A DNA stretch of 64,000 bases from an uncultured Collinsella sp. (GTDB lineage: Bacteria; Actinomycetota; Coriobacteriia; Coriobacteriales; Coriobacteriaceae). The position numbers and the translations under genes are program-made. Within the stretch, counting starts at the first letter, position 1; the number at the start of each line of letters is the position of its first letter. The DNA lies in contig CAKUEU010000001.1 in assembly GCA_934646865.1 (NCBI GenBank), positions 1 to 64,000 on the forward strand, in the 5' to 3' direction. Below the pieces are notes generated by a model, which worked only from the letters and a program-made list of their open reading frames with translations, ran no database searches and was not told the origin of the DNA. Positions 17,565 through 27,159 of this stretch are shown here, in pieces.

Positions 17565-18605
17565 TTGGTTCGACGTGGTTCGCATCCGCGACTTTCGGTG
17601 ATCCTTGTGGTAGAAGGTTCGCCCAGCTATGCGATGCGCGCGCTCGAGAGTATCCAGAACCAAGACCTCTATGATCTGCAGATTGTCGTCGTGTGTCGCG
17701 ACGTTGCGCCGGGCGTACGTCATTCTCTCGAAGTCGCCGCCGGCAGGGATATTCACATCGATTTGATTGACGTCGAGGATGCGGCGCGTGGCGCGTGCCT
17801 GCGTGCTGGGTTTGCCGCTTCTCGTGGATTTCAGATTATTGCCATGAATGCCGACGAGTGGTTTGCGCCGCAGTCGCTTTCCAAGATGGTTGATACTGCG
17901 TGTGACGCTGCGGCAGACATAGTGTTCCCAACGGTGTCGCTCGACCGCTACGATGCGCATCGAGAGCGCCATTCGCGTGTCTTGGACGCTGCCCCTCTTG
18001 CTATCGAGGACCATTTTTCAATGGCGCGTGAGCTTGCTCAGCTTATTCCGAGCGGCTTGATTGCGCAGACTTCTGGTGTTATGTACAGCCGCTCGTTGTT
18101 CGATGCGTGCCTGTCGCATGACAAGACATATCGTACCGTCGGGTTTATGGCGTGTGCGCTTTCGCGGGCACAACGCGTGTCCGGGTGCGGTGACGCTCGT
18201 TTCCATGCGGTGGCGCCAAAGCTTACGGAGGTTTTTGACCCCACCATGTTTGCCAGGCTTTCCGATGATGTCCGGGCTCTCGACGAGCTTACTGGTTCGC
18301 TTGCGGAGGCGGGCGATGGTGGCCAACTGAAGGTGGCAAGCCAGAAGTTCTACTTTGCCGGCCTGGTCGCCTGCATCGAGAATTTGTGTCTGAGCCCGCA
18401 TGGGGTGTCATCAATCGAGCGTTCTGCTCGTATGCGTGATATGCTCGAGGCGCCTCGAACCCGTCAGATGGTTGCAGCCCTCAAGGATGACCATCGTGGA
18501 CTCGGCCTGCTGTTTGGGCCAATTGCAAGCGCAAGGCCCACGCGTTGCGTGATGTGCACGCATTTGGCGGCTTTTCTCAACCGCACGGGCGCCAAAACTG
18601 CCTAG
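17565..18605 (+). CDS. Putative glycosyltransferase, family 2-like
   Basis: A 346-residue soluble protein with a GT-A start: LSVILVVEGSPSYAMRALES (residues 10-29), then LQIVVV, and an acidic motif MNADEWF near residue 94 in the place of the DxD metal site. The C-terminal half is unlike any family I recognise. No membrane helix is evident. It probably transfers a sugar or glycerol phosphate to a cell-envelope acceptor, but the substrate is unknown. Start TTG 17565 follows AGAGGACGG. It stands alone between truA and argR; an inverted repeat lies just after its stop. Confidence 0.6.
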   Translation: MVRRGSHPRLSVILVVEGSPSYAMRALESIQNQDLYDLQIVVVCRDVAPGVRHSLEVAAGRDIHIDLIDVEDAARGACLRAGFAASRGFQIIAMNADEWFAPQSLSKMVDTACDAAADIVFPTVSLDRYDAHRERHSRVLDAAPLAIEDHFSMARELAQLIPSGLIAQTSGVMYSRSLFDACLSHDKTYRTVGFMACALSRAQRVSGCGDARFHAVAPKLTEVFDPTMFARLSDDVRALDELTGSLAEAGDGGQLKVASQKFYFAGLVACIENLCLSPHGVSSIERSARMRDMLEAPRTRQMVAALKDDHRGLGLLFGPIASARPTRCVMCTHLAAFLNRTGAKTA

Positions 18606-18613
18606 AGACGCTT

Positions 18614-18649
18614 ATTTCGAAACAAACTTGCATAGAATTGTTTCGAAAT
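18614..18649. promoter_or_regulatory. Perfect 12-bp inverted repeat upstream of argR
   Basis: ATTTCGAAACAA (18614-18625) is repeated inverted at 18638-18649 with a 12-nt gap. Each arm contains the palindrome TTTCGAAA. It lies 10 nt before the -35 box of the argR promoter and has no T-run, so an operator is more likely than a terminator; ArgR itself or another regulator could bind here. Confidence 0.5.
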
Positions 18650-18658
18650 GCGTTCTTA

Positions 18659-18688
18659 TTCACAAAAGCCTTCAAATAGCGCTAAACT
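18659..18688 (+). promoter_or_regulatory. Promoter of argR
   Basis: TTCACA (18659-18664, five of six consensus positions) and TAAACT (18683-18688) are 18 nt apart, 50 nt before the argR start. Confidence 0.6.
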
Positions 18689-18738
18689 ATTCAATCACTG
18701 ATTGATTGTCTCCGCCATCTTTTGGAGTGAGGGTTTGT

Positions 18739-19176
18739 ATGGCTAAAAAACGCAATGGGCGCCAGGATGCCATCAGAGATATTGTGCGCAATAAAGACGT
18801 GCGTACGCAACGTGTGCTGGTGGATGAGCTCCGCGCCATGGGCTTTGATTGCACGCAGGCGACCGTCTCTCGCGATATTGCCGATATGGGGCTTCGTAAG
18901 CTCCCTGAGGGCATCTATGTCCTGGCAGAGGACCTGCATCTGCAGCGCATGGTCTCCGAGCTCGTTACCGGTGTCCTGCGCACCGATAACCTGGTTATGA
19001 TTAAAGCTCAGCCTGGTACGGCCTCCGGCATCGCCGCCGCCGTTGATGCGGCTGAGCTGCCCGATGTGCTTGGCTCGCTTGCCGGCAATGACACCATCTT
19101 GGTCATCGCTCAGACGGCTGAGGACGGTGAGCGTCTCGAGGCGCTGATCAACAAACTGAGCAACTCCCGTAAGTAG
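18739..19176 (+). CDS. argR: Arginine repressor ArgR
   Basis: A 145-residue ArgR/AhrC. The N-terminal winged helix contains the recognition segment CTQATVSRDIADMGLRKL; the C-terminal oligomerisation and arginine-binding domain has QPGTASGIAAAVDAAEL and GNDTILVIA. It represses arginine biosynthesis and may activate catabolism when arginine is bound. ATG 18739 follows GGAGTGAGGG. No arginine genes are adjacent; a well-formed promoter and a perfect inverted repeat lie upstream. Confidence 0.93.
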   Translation: MAKKRNGRQDAIRDIVRNKDVRTQRVLVDELRAMGFDCTQATVSRDIADMGLRKLPEGIYVLAEDLHLQRMVSELVTGVLRTDNLVMIKAQPGTASGIAAAVDAAELPDVLGSLAGNDTILVIAQTAEDGERLEALINKLSNSRK

Positions 19177-19230
19177 GCGAGGGCGAATCATATTCACTTT
19201 GTGACGCATATGCTTTCATAGCGATTTGAG

Positions 19231-19263
19231 AGGGGCGCCGACGTTGGTCGGCGCCCCTTTCTG
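19231..19263 (+). terminator. Intrinsic terminator of argR
   Basis: A perfect 12-bp GC-rich stem (19231-19242, 19247-19258) with loop GTTG, followed by TTTCTGTTT from 19258. Confidence 0.85.
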
Positions 19264-19303
19264 TTTGCCGGCATGAAGGCCGTCCTACTAGATCGCCTTA
19301 AGT

Positions 19304-19344
19304 AAAAGGCGCCCGAGCAACGCGTGCTGCTCGGGCGCCTTTTT
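19304..19344 (-). terminator. Terminator of the penicillin-binding protein gene (bidirectional)
   Basis: AAAAGGCGCCCGAGCA (19304-19319) pairs with TGCTCGGGCGCCTTTTT (19328-19344). The T-run on each strand lets it serve the minus-strand gene, and plus-strand read-through from argR. Confidence 0.85.
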
Positions 19345-19363
19345 GGACACAGTTTGATATCTC

Positions 19364-21556
19364 CTAGCCCACCGTATCGTCGGGCGTGGGCGTGGGGTCG
19401 GGAGTGGGCGTAGGCGTGGGCGTGCCGCCATCGCCGCCGGTCGAGCCGCCAGTTGAGCCACCGGTCGAACCGCCCGTCGTGCCGGTGCCGCCGGTGGTGT
19501 CGCCGCCCGTGGTTTCGGTGGTCGTTGTGGTCGTCGTCGTGGTCGTTGTAGTGGTTTCCTCTTCGTCCTTGTCTTCGTCCTCGTTGTTCTCCGTCTTCTT
19601 GGTGTTGTTGGTGCCGTAGAACTTCCAGACGCTGTTGTTCTTGTACGTGGGAGCCGTTCCGGTCGCAAACTCCTCGCGCTCGGTGCCGGCGAGGACGGTG
19701 TTCATAAACCGCTTAAAGACAGGCAGGTTGGTGCTGTCGCCCAGCAGGTCCGTGCCGTACTTTTGGATGGGGATCTCGCCCGCGGAATAGCCGGTCCACA
19801 GGGCGCACGCCAGCTGCGGGGTATAGCCGCAGAACCACAGGTTGGTGGTGTTGTCGGTGGTGCCCGTCTTGCCGGCATAGGGCTGGTTGACGCTCAGGGC
19901 GCCGGCAGCACCCGTACCGCTGCCCTTCATGACGCCGGAAAGAACATCGGTGACCGCGGCGGCCTCGCCCTCGGTAAGCACCTGTGAGGGATTGTCGGTG
20001 TGCTGGTACAGCACCGAACCGGTACGAGAGTCAATCTCGGTGATGGCGATCGGCTGGCGATAGTAGCCGCCGTTGGCAAACGTCGCGTAGGCGGCGGCCA
20101 TCTCGAGCGGCGAGATCGAGCCGGTGCCGAGGGTCATGACGGGAACGTCCTCGATGTTGTCCTTGGCGGGGTCGATGCCGAGCTTTTTGACGAGCGAGAT
20201 GATCTTGCTGTTGCCGACGGCTTCTGCCACCTGGATGTAGCCGGTGTTGGAGGAGTATGCCGTCGCCTGCTTAAGCGTGATGTTGCCATAGCTCTGGTTG
20301 GCGTAGTTTTGGACCTCGGTCGTGGTGCCCTTGGCCTTGAGCGGCGAGTTGCAGTTGAGGGTAACGTTGGGGTTCATGCCGTTTTGGATGGCAGTTGCCA
20401 GCGTAAAGGCCTTAAAGGTGGAGCCGACGGGACGCTTGGCCGTGGCATGGTTTACGTGGTTCTCGTCGGCATTGTAGTCGTAGCCGCCCACCATGCACTT
20501 GATGTAGCCGGTCTTGGGGTCGACGACGACCATGCCCATGTCCAGGCCGTCAAGCGAGAGCGTGTCGAGCTGCTCGCGGACGGCATTCTCTGCCACCTGC
20601 TGCATCGTGGGGTCGATGGTGGTCTTGACGGTCAGGCCGCCCTTAAAGAGCACGTCGGTCGAGAACTCCTGCTCCAGCAGCTGCTTGACGTAGGAGACAA
20701 AGTAGGGCTGCGAGTATACGTCGACGCCGCTGCCCGAAATCTCGGTCACGTTGAGGGTGATGGGCTCGGCTTGTGCGGCATCGTGTTCCTCCTGGGTGAT
20801 GTGGCCCAGGCGCAGCATGTTGTCGAGAACCTTGTTGCGACGGGACAGCGCCAGGTCGGGGTTGACCGTGGGGTCGTACTGCGAGGGCGAGTTGGGAAGG
20901 CCGATGAGCAGCGCGGCCTCGCTCAGGGTGAGGTCGGCGGCGCTCTTGGACAGATAGGTCTCGGCTGCGGCCTCGATGCCGTAGGCGCCGTGGCCGTAAT
21001 AGATGGTGTTGAGGTACATCATGAGGATCTCGTCTTTGGAGTACATGTCCTCCATCTTGATGGCGATGTAGGCCTCGCGCACCTTACGCTCGATGGTCGA
21101 GTCGAACTGTTCCTCCTGCAGGATGGTGTTGCGCACCAGCTGCTGGGTGATAGTCGAGGCGCCTTCGTGCCCGCCGCCGAGGGTTGCCACCGCAGCACGC
21201 GCGATACCCCACAGGTCGATACCGCCGTGCTCGTAGAAGCGCTCGTCCTCGACGTCAACGGTGCCCTGCAGCACGTAGGGGGAGACCTCGTCCTTGGTGA
21301 TGGACTTGCGGTTTTGCGTGTAGAAGCTCGCTATCTTGTTGCCGTTGCAGTCAACGATCTCGGTGGGCTCGCTCACCAGATACGCGTTGGCGTCGGTGTA
21401 GTCGGGCAGATCGGACAGCCAGCGGTTGACGTTGCCGACCATGCCGATGCCAAACGCCACGCCCGCAATCAGCAGAAAGCCCAAAAACGAGAGCAGGATT
21501 ATGGGCAGGGCGTGCGTCTTTGAACGGCTGTGTCCCTGTCGTTGGCGAGGACCCAT
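19364..21556 (-). CDS. Class A penicillin-binding protein (PBP1A-type)
   Basis: A 730-residue bifunctional peptidoglycan synthase. After a short basic cytoplasmic part there is one membrane helix (about residues 16-40), then the GT51 glycosyltransferase domain (EDERFYEHGGIDLWGIARA, GASTITQQLVRN) and the transpeptidase domain with GSTFKAF (SxxK), YSSNTGY (SxN) and YAGKTGTTDN (KTG). The last 75 or so residues are low complexity: a Glu/Asp stretch, thirteen consecutive Thr, Gly-Gly-Ser/Thr repeats and Pro-Thr repeats, probably a cell-wall-spanning tail. ATG 21556 has GGAGG 7 nt upstream. Confidence 0.93.
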   Translation of the reverse strand: MGPRQRQGHSRSKTHALPIILLSFLGFLLIAGVAFGIGMVGNVNRWLSDLPDYTDANAYLVSEPTEIVDCNGNKIASFYTQNRKSITKDEVSPYVLQGTVDVEDERFYEHGGIDLWGIARAAVATLGGGHEGASTITQQLVRNTILQEEQFDSTIERKVREAYIAIKMEDMYSKDEILMMYLNTIYYGHGAYGIEAAAETYLSKSAADLTLSEAALLIGLPNSPSQYDPTVNPDLALSRRNKVLDNMLRLGHITQEEHDAAQAEPITLNVTEISGSGVDVYSQPYFVSYVKQLLEQEFSTDVLFKGGLTVKTTIDPTMQQVAENAVREQLDTLSLDGLDMGMVVVDPKTGYIKCMVGGYDYNADENHVNHATAKRPVGSTFKAFTLATAIQNGMNPNVTLNCNSPLKAKGTTTEVQNYANQSYGNITLKQATAYSSNTGYIQVAEAVGNSKIISLVKKLGIDPAKDNIEDVPVMTLGTGSISPLEMAAAYATFANGGYYRQPIAITEIDSRTGSVLYQHTDNPSQVLTEGEAAAVTDVLSGVMKGSGTGAAGALSVNQPYAGKTGTTDNTTNLWFCGYTPQLACALWTGYSAGEIPIQKYGTDLLGDSTNLPVFKRFMNTVLAGTEREEFATGTAPTYKNNSVWKFYGTNNTKKTENNEDEDKDEEETTTTTTTTTTTTTETTGGDTTGGTGTTGGSTGGSTGGSTGGDGGTPTPTPTPDPTPTPDDTVG

Positions 21557-21718
21557 ATATTGACCTCCAGGTATGTCGTGCCGGACGGTGGATGTGCCGT
21601 CGGGGCAGGATGGACATAAGTTATTACACGATAAACCAAACGGGGCGCGTGAGGCCTCGTGTATGCTGGAAGACGGCATTTTTCAGAGTGAATGCATACC
21701 TTGGTAAGGAGTTTGTCG

Positions 21719-23677
21719 ATGACGATTCGGGCGATGGGGCCGAACGGACAATACAAGACTGGATTGGATGTTGTCAGTGCGGCGCTGCCCGAGCTGCTGG
21801 CGCCGGCGGGCGGGCTCGACCAGATGCTTGCGGCCATCGCCGCGGGTGCCGATGCCATCTATGCGGGGTTGGGCGGCTTTAACGCCCGTGTGAGCGCCCA
21901 CGGCTTTACGGATGACGAGTTTGCGCGCGGCTGTGCTGTGGCGCATGCCCATGGCGTGCGTGTGTACGTGACGCTCAACGTGTTCGTGTTTGACGATGAG
22001 TTGTCCGACGCGGTGGCGTTGGGAGCTCATGCACTGGAGCTGGGCGCCGATGCTCTGATTGTCGCCGATGCCGGGCTGGCTTGTGTACTGCGCACGGCGA
22101 TTCCCGGGGTCGAGATTCACCTGTCCACGCAGGCGGGCGTTCATAGCGAAGGCGCCGTGCGGCTTGCCGCCGATGAGCTGGGGGTCGAGCGCGTGACGAC
22201 GGCACGCGAGCTGGCGGTCGACGAGATTGCGGCGCTATGTGCCACGGGCGTGCCCATCGAGGTATTCTGCCACGGTGCGATTTGCATCGGCTATTCGGGG
22301 GCGTGCGGGTTCTCGGCCCTGCGGCGTGGGCGCTCGGCGATGCGCGGCGACTGCACGCAGCCGTGCCGTCTGGCGTACGACCTGGTGGACGAGGCGGGGC
22401 AGAGCGTTGTCGCCGTCGAGGGGGATCGCCTGCTGTGTCCGCGCGACTATCTGGGTATTGCGCATCTGCCCGAGCTTGTAGATGCCGGCGTGGCGTCGCT
22501 CAAGATCGAGGGGCGCATGAAGAACCCCGATTACGTATTCAACGTGGTGCGGGTTTGGCGCCGGGCGCTCGATATGCTGCGCGACGGCGCGTGGGACCCC
22601 GGTGCCGTGGAAGAGCTTGAGCGCGAGCTGGGAAGGTCGTTTAACCGTGGGTTTACCGACGCGTATCTGCGGGGGCGTTCGGGTGCCGAGCTGATGAGCT
22701 TTGAGCGTGCAATTAACCAGGGCGTGCGCGTGGGGCGCTTGGTCGCTGTGGGCCACGAAGAGGTGACCGTTGAACTCGATGCCGCCGTGGCGGCGGGTGA
22801 CACGCTCGAGATTCGGTTCTATCCGGGCGTCGACGCGCGTCCCGATGTGCCCAAGCGCTGGCCGCAGGTGCCCTGCCCGGTGGATGCCGCAGCGGGGAAG
22901 CGCGTCGTCGTGCATTGCAAGCGTAAGGTGGACACGGGCTGCGAGGTATACCTGATTCGCAGCGCCGGCGTGTTGGATCAGACAGCGGCGGTGTTGGAGC
23001 GCATGCGGGCCGAGGCGGATGCGATTGCGCCCGTTGCGCGCGCCGTTGAGGTGCTGCCCTTTGAGGACGTTGCGGTGGATGGCGGTGCGTCGACGGAGTT
23101 GGTGGAGCGCGCGGTTCCCGCTCGCATGGTTTTTGCCTGGCGGCTGATGGATGCCGACCCGCGCGGAGAACTCGATTTGTCCGACACTGTTGTGGTGCTT
23201 GACGAGGTGTGCCGCACGGGTGACGCTGACCGGACCCGCTCACTGATGCAGCGTGCCGGGCGCGTCGTCTGCCGCAACCTGGGTCAGGTAGTGATCGCTT
23301 GCAAGCTGGGCGTGACGTTTGACGTGGCGGCGCCGGTGTTCTGCGCGAATCGGGTCACGCTTACCTGGCTGCGCGGACTCGGGGCGGGGCGGGTGTACTT
23401 GCCGGCCGAGTTGCTCGGCAATGATGCGGAGCGTGTTGCCGGGCTTGCCGCTTGTTCCGGTGTCTTGGGGCCTGTCGATGCCGACCGTCCCGAGCTCATG
23501 GTGTGCGAGCACTGCTTGCTGACTGCCGAGGGCGCCTGCGCCACGGATACAACGGGGCAGGTTCGTTGCCGTGACTGCTCGCGCCGTCAGCAGGCGCGCT
23601 TTTTGGTCGAACGTGACGGCACGCGTTTGCCGGTCGTTATCGACGCGTGCGGCAGGACGAGGATTTTCCTGTCGTAG
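21719..23677 (+). CDS. U32 peptidase family protein, RlhA-like
   Basis: A 652-residue protein, the length of E. coli RlhA (YdcP), which hydroxylates C2501 of 23S rRNA; the shorter TrhP acts on tRNA. The U32 core starts at ELLAPAGGLDQMLAAIAAGAD, and the cysteine-rich signature CHGAICIGYSG ... RGDCTQPCRL (near residues 182-220) should hold an iron-sulfur cluster. More cysteines occur near the C-terminus (VCEHCLLTAEGAC, CRDCSRR). ATG 21719 has AAGGAG 7 nt upstream. Assignment to rRNA hydroxylation is inferred from length and domain order. Confidence 0.8.
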   Translation: MTIRAMGPNGQYKTGLDVVSAALPELLAPAGGLDQMLAAIAAGADAIYAGLGGFNARVSAHGFTDDEFARGCAVAHAHGVRVYVTLNVFVFDDELSDAVALGAHALELGADALIVADAGLACVLRTAIPGVEIHLSTQAGVHSEGAVRLAADELGVERVTTARELAVDEIAALCATGVPIEVFCHGAICIGYSGACGFSALRRGRSAMRGDCTQPCRLAYDLVDEAGQSVVAVEGDRLLCPRDYLGIAHLPELVDAGVASLKIEGRMKNPDYVFNVVRVWRRALDMLRDGAWDPGAVEELERELGRSFNRGFTDAYLRGRSGAELMSFERAINQGVRVGRLVAVGHEEVTVELDAAVAAGDTLEIRFYPGVDARPDVPKRWPQVPCPVDAAAGKRVVVHCKRKVDTGCEVYLIRSAGVLDQTAAVLERMRAEADAIAPVARAVEVLPFEDVAVDGGASTELVERAVPARMVFAWRLMDADPRGELDLSDTVVVLDEVCRTGDADRTRSLMQRAGRVVCRNLGQVVIACKLGVTFDVAAPVFCANRVTLTWLRGLGAGRVYLPAELLGNDAERVAGLAACSGVLGPVDADRPELMVCEHCLLTAEGACATDTTGQVRCRDCSRRQQARFLVERDGTRLPVVIDACGRTRIFLS

Positions 23678-23725
23678 GTGCTGCGTCGCGTCAGTTTGTT
23701 ATCATAAGAGAGTTTATGGACTTCC

Positions 23726-23752
23726 AGCACCGCCGTTTTCGGCGAGGGTGCT
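23726..23752 (+). promoter_or_regulatory. Hairpin in the tyrS leader
   Basis: AGCACCGCCG (23726-23735) pairs with CGGC and GGTGCT (23740-23752) around TTTT, with a 3-nt bulge. The leader is under 100 nt and shows no T-box features; the hairpin ends 8 nt before AAAAGGAGG. Confidence 0.4.
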
Positions 23753-23773
23753 ATAGCAAAAGGAGGATACCCA

Positions 23774-24985
23774 ATGCTGTCTGTTGACGAGCAAATGCGT
23801 ATCATCACCTCGGGCGCCGCGCAGATCGTTCCCGAGGCCGACCTTCGCAAGAAGCTTGAGAAGGGCGAGCCCCTCAACATCAAGCTCGGCGTCGACCCCA
23901 CCAGCCCCGACCTGCACCTGGGCCATGCCGTGCCGCTGCGCAAGATGCGTCAGTTCCAGGACCTGGGCCACAACGTCACCCTCATCATCGGCAACGGCAC
24001 CGCGCTGATCGGCGACCCCTCGGGCAAGAATTCCACCCGCCCGCAGCTTTCGCAGGAGCAGATCGAGGCCAATGCCGAGACCTACGTGAGCCAGGCCATG
24101 AAGATCCTGGATCCCGAGAAGACCACCATCGTGCACAACGGTGACTGGATCTTGTCGATGGATCTGGCCGGTCTGCTGCAGGTGTGCTCCAAGTTCACCG
24201 TCGCCCGTATTCTCGAGCGCGACGACTTTACCAAGCGCTACCAGTCCCAGACGCCGATCGCCCTGCACGAGTTCCTGTATCCCGTGATGCAGGCATACGA
24301 TTCGGTCATGATTAAGGCTGACGTGGAGATGGGCGGCACCGACCAGCTCTTCAACCTGCTCGCCGGCCGCGAGCTCATGGAGAAGATGGGCATGGAGCCG
24401 CAGATTGCGCTCACCATGCCGCTGCTCGAGGGCACCGACGGCGTGCGCAAGATGTCCAAGTCCTATGGCAACTACATCGGCCTGACCGACGCTCCCAAGG
24501 ATATGTTCGGCAAGACCATGTCCATCCCCGACGAGATGATCGGCAAGTACTATCGTCTGGCCAGCTCGCTCGCCCCGGCCGAGGTCGACAAGATCGACGC
24601 CGCCCTGGCCGACGGTTCTGCCGACCCCTACGAGCTCAAGCGCGCTCTGGGCCGCGACCTGTGCGATACCTACCACGGCGCCGGCGCCGGCGACGAGGCC
24701 CAGGCCGAGTTCGACCGTGTGTTCAAGGAGGGCCAGCTCGCCGACTTCCCCGAGAAGCACGTTGAGCTGACTGTTAACGACGAGGGCCAGATCTACCTCG
24801 CCGGCCTGCTCAAGGACTTGGGTCTTTCGGCCAGCGCCGGTCAGGCCCGCCGCGACATCGACGGCGGCGGCGTCAAGATCAACGGCAAGGCTGTGGCTCC
24901 CAAGAGCTACAACATCGATCCGAGCGCCCTCAAGCTGGGTGACACCCTCTCCGTGGGCAAGCGCAAGGGTTTCAAGTTGGTCTAA
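23774..24985 (+). CDS. tyrS: Tyrosyl-tRNA synthetase
   Basis: A 403-residue class I synthetase charging tRNA-Tyr. The HIGH-like motif is HLGH in PTSPDLHLGHAVPL, the second is KMSKS in VRKMSKSYGNYIG. The C-terminal S4 domain (LSASAGQARRDIDGGGVKING) is complete. Strong ribosome binding site AAAAGGAGG. A strong terminator follows. The longer spacing between motifs marks the TyrZ-like rather than the B. stearothermophilus-like subgroup, a tentative reading. Confidence 0.95.
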   Translation: MLSVDEQMRIITSGAAQIVPEADLRKKLEKGEPLNIKLGVDPTSPDLHLGHAVPLRKMRQFQDLGHNVTLIIGNGTALIGDPSGKNSTRPQLSQEQIEANAETYVSQAMKILDPEKTTIVHNGDWILSMDLAGLLQVCSKFTVARILERDDFTKRYQSQTPIALHEFLYPVMQAYDSVMIKADVEMGGTDQLFNLLAGRELMEKMGMEPQIALTMPLLEGTDGVRKMSKSYGNYIGLTDAPKDMFGKTMSIPDEMIGKYYRLASSLAPAEVDKIDAALADGSADPYELKRALGRDLCDTYHGAGAGDEAQAEFDRVFKEGQLADFPEKHVELTVNDEGQIYLAGLLKDLGLSASAGQARRDIDGGGVKINGKAVAPKSYNIDPSALKLGDTLSVGKRKGFKLV

Positions 24986-25012
24986 CGAGCGAGTTGACCT
25001 CACAAGTGCAAT

Positions 25013-25049
25013 AAGGCCGCAGCCGGGAATCCCGACTGCGGCCTTTTTT
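25013..25049 (+). terminator. Intrinsic terminator of tyrS
   Basis: AAGGCCGCAG (25013-25022) pairs with CTGCGGCCTT (25036-25045), extended inside by CGGG/CCCG, and followed by TTTTTT. Confidence 0.92.
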
Positions 25050-25207
25050 GGTTACGACGATCCCTTGGGGACGGAGGGATCATTTGGCGGTGCCGTTAAG
25101 CGGAAGGGGTGTTAGCGGGGCTTCCTTTTGGGCATACAATGGCTATTGGTTTGCTGCGGTGAAGGTCTGTCCGCTCCGTAGCTTTTTCTACGGTTAAAGG
25201 AGTATGT

Positions 25208-27028
25208 ATGTCCGTTGAGGTCATGAGGACTGTGATCGACGCTGCCGAGGGCCGCGTGCCCGTCGACACGCTGTTTACCAATGCGCAGATCATCGACGTG
25301 TATGGCCAGCGTGTGGCGTCCGGTAGCGTTGCCGTCAAGGACGGTGTGATCGTCGGCGTGCTCTACGATGGTCGCGACGATGCCGCTGGCACCTACGAGG
25401 CAACTGAGGTCATCGACTGCCAGGGTCGCTATCTCGCTCCCGGTTTTATTGACGGGCATTTGCATATCGAGTCTTCGAACATCCGTCCCGCCGAGTATGC
25501 TCGCATGGCCGCGACGCGCGGTACTACCACCGCCATTGCCGACAGCCACGAGATTGCCAATGTTGCCGGTCTCGACGGCTTGCGCTTTATGATCGAGGAC
25601 GGCCGCCGCGCACCCATCTCCATCAAGTACATGATGCCTTCGTGCGTGCCCGCGCTGCCCGATGAGCAGGCCGGTGCCGTCATTACCGCCGCCGATATGC
25701 AGGCGTTTTTTGCCGAGCATCCAGGCGATGTCTTTGGTCTGGGCGAAATGATGAACCTGCCGGGCGTCTTTATGGCCGACCCCGAGACCTGTGCTCGCAT
25801 CGATGCTGCCAACCAGACGCCGTCCAAGCAGGTTGACGGCCACGCGCCGCTCGTTGCCGGCAAGGACCTCAACGCCTATGCCGCAGCGGGCATTATCGCC
25901 GACCACGAGTCGACGATTCCCGAGGAGGCGCTCGATAAACTGTCCCGCGGCATGTATGTGATGCTGCGTGAGGGCACGTGCAGCCATGACCTGGCCAACC
26001 TGTCTCCGATGCTGCTGGAAAACCCCGCCCGCGCCCGCCGCTGCTGCTTTGCGACCGACGACCGCGCTCCCTCCGACGCGCTTTCGACCGGCATGATCGA
26101 CAACGCCTGCCGCGTGGCCATCGAGGCCGGCGTCGACCCGGTGGTCGCCATCTCTATGGCGTCCCTTTCCACGGCTGAGGCGTTTGGGCTAGATCACGGC
26201 TGCCGCGACCCGCACGAACTACGCGGTGCGATTGCCCCGGGCAAACGTGCCGACCTGCTGGTGCTCAATGACCTGACGTTTGCCACGGCTCCGCATCGCG
26301 TATATGCCGCCGGTGCTCTGGTGGCGCAGGACGGCACCTTTGTGGGCGAGATTGCACCCGAGATGGCCGAGGTTACGGCCCTTGCCGATGAGCTGCGCGC
26401 CTCCGTTAAGCTGCCGAAGCTTTCGCTCGACGTATTCGACTATGCCTTTAAGCCGGGCGAGGCCGTGATCGACGTGGTGCCGGGTAAGGCCATCACGGGT
26501 ATGGCTCGCCCCGAGAGCGCCGAGGGCCTGCGTCGCATTATGCTGATTGAGCGCCATGGCCGCGGCGTGTCGCTGCAGGCCGAGGGCGCCGACGGCGATG
26601 GCCCCGCTGGCCTGGGCCTGGTCGGCAAGCATATCGGTCGCGGCTGGGTGCGTGGCTTTACCATCACCGGTGGCGCCATTGCCTCCACAATCGGCCACGA
26701 CTCGCACAACGTGTGCGTGGTGGGCGACAACGCCGCCGATATGATGGCTGCTGTCGAGGCCGTGGGCCAGGGCGGTCACGTGCTGGTGCGCAACGGCGAG
26801 GTCGTGGCTCGTATTCCGCTGGCGCTCGGCGGCCTGATGAGCGAAGGCACGGCTGAGGACGTTGCCGCGCAGCACGACGACTTTATGGTCAAGGCGCGCG
26901 CCATGGGTATTGAGCCGCCGCTCGACCCCATCATGGGCATCATCTTCCTGCCCCTGCCGGTCATCCCGACGCTCCGCATCCGCCCCGAGGGTATGTTCGA
27001 CGTCACGACCTTCACCTACGCCGACTAG
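25208..27028 (+). CDS. ade: Adenine deaminase
   Basis: A 606-residue amidohydrolase converting adenine to hypoxanthine and ammonia. Metal-site blocks are GFIDGHLHIESS (residues near 80), ADSHEIANV and VDGHAPLV; the C-terminal half (TIGHDSHNVCVVGDN) is typical of the bacterial Ade family. TACAAT at 25135-25140 with TTAGCG 17 nt upstream is a possible promoter. AAAGGAG lies before ATG 25208. It could feed hypoxanthine to the molybdenum hydroxylase pathway implied at 274-6421, but the two loci are 19 kb apart. Confidence 0.93.
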   Translation: MSVEVMRTVIDAAEGRVPVDTLFTNAQIIDVYGQRVASGSVAVKDGVIVGVLYDGRDDAAGTYEATEVIDCQGRYLAPGFIDGHLHIESSNIRPAEYARMAATRGTTTAIADSHEIANVAGLDGLRFMIEDGRRAPISIKYMMPSCVPALPDEQAGAVITAADMQAFFAEHPGDVFGLGEMMNLPGVFMADPETCARIDAANQTPSKQVDGHAPLVAGKDLNAYAAAGIIADHESTIPEEALDKLSRGMYVMLREGTCSHDLANLSPMLLENPARARRCCFATDDRAPSDALSTGMIDNACRVAIEAGVDPVVAISMASLSTAEAFGLDHGCRDPHELRGAIAPGKRADLLVLNDLTFATAPHRVYAAGALVAQDGTFVGEIAPEMAEVTALADELRASVKLPKLSLDVFDYAFKPGEAVIDVVPGKAITGMARPESAEGLRRIMLIERHGRGVSLQAEGADGDGPAGLGLVGKHIGRGWVRGFTITGGAIASTIGHDSHNVCVVGDNAADMMAAVEAVGQGGHVLVRNGEVVARIPLALGGLMSEGTAEDVAAQHDDFMVKARAMGIEPPLDPIMGIIFLPLPVIPTLRIRPEGMFDVTTFTYAD

Positions 27029-27159
27029 TCATCGGGGACGTTTTTAAACGACTGGCCGTCGGGGTGGCGTGTCGCCTGACGCCGCGACCGTAGGACCTCT
27101 GGCATGTGTGAGCTATTTGCCAGGTCCTTGTAACGTTTACGCCCGCGGAGTCTTATTTG

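Noticed and set aside
23678-23773. T-box riboswitch before tyrS
   Set aside because: The leader is too short and has neither a specifier loop nor the conserved T-box sequence.
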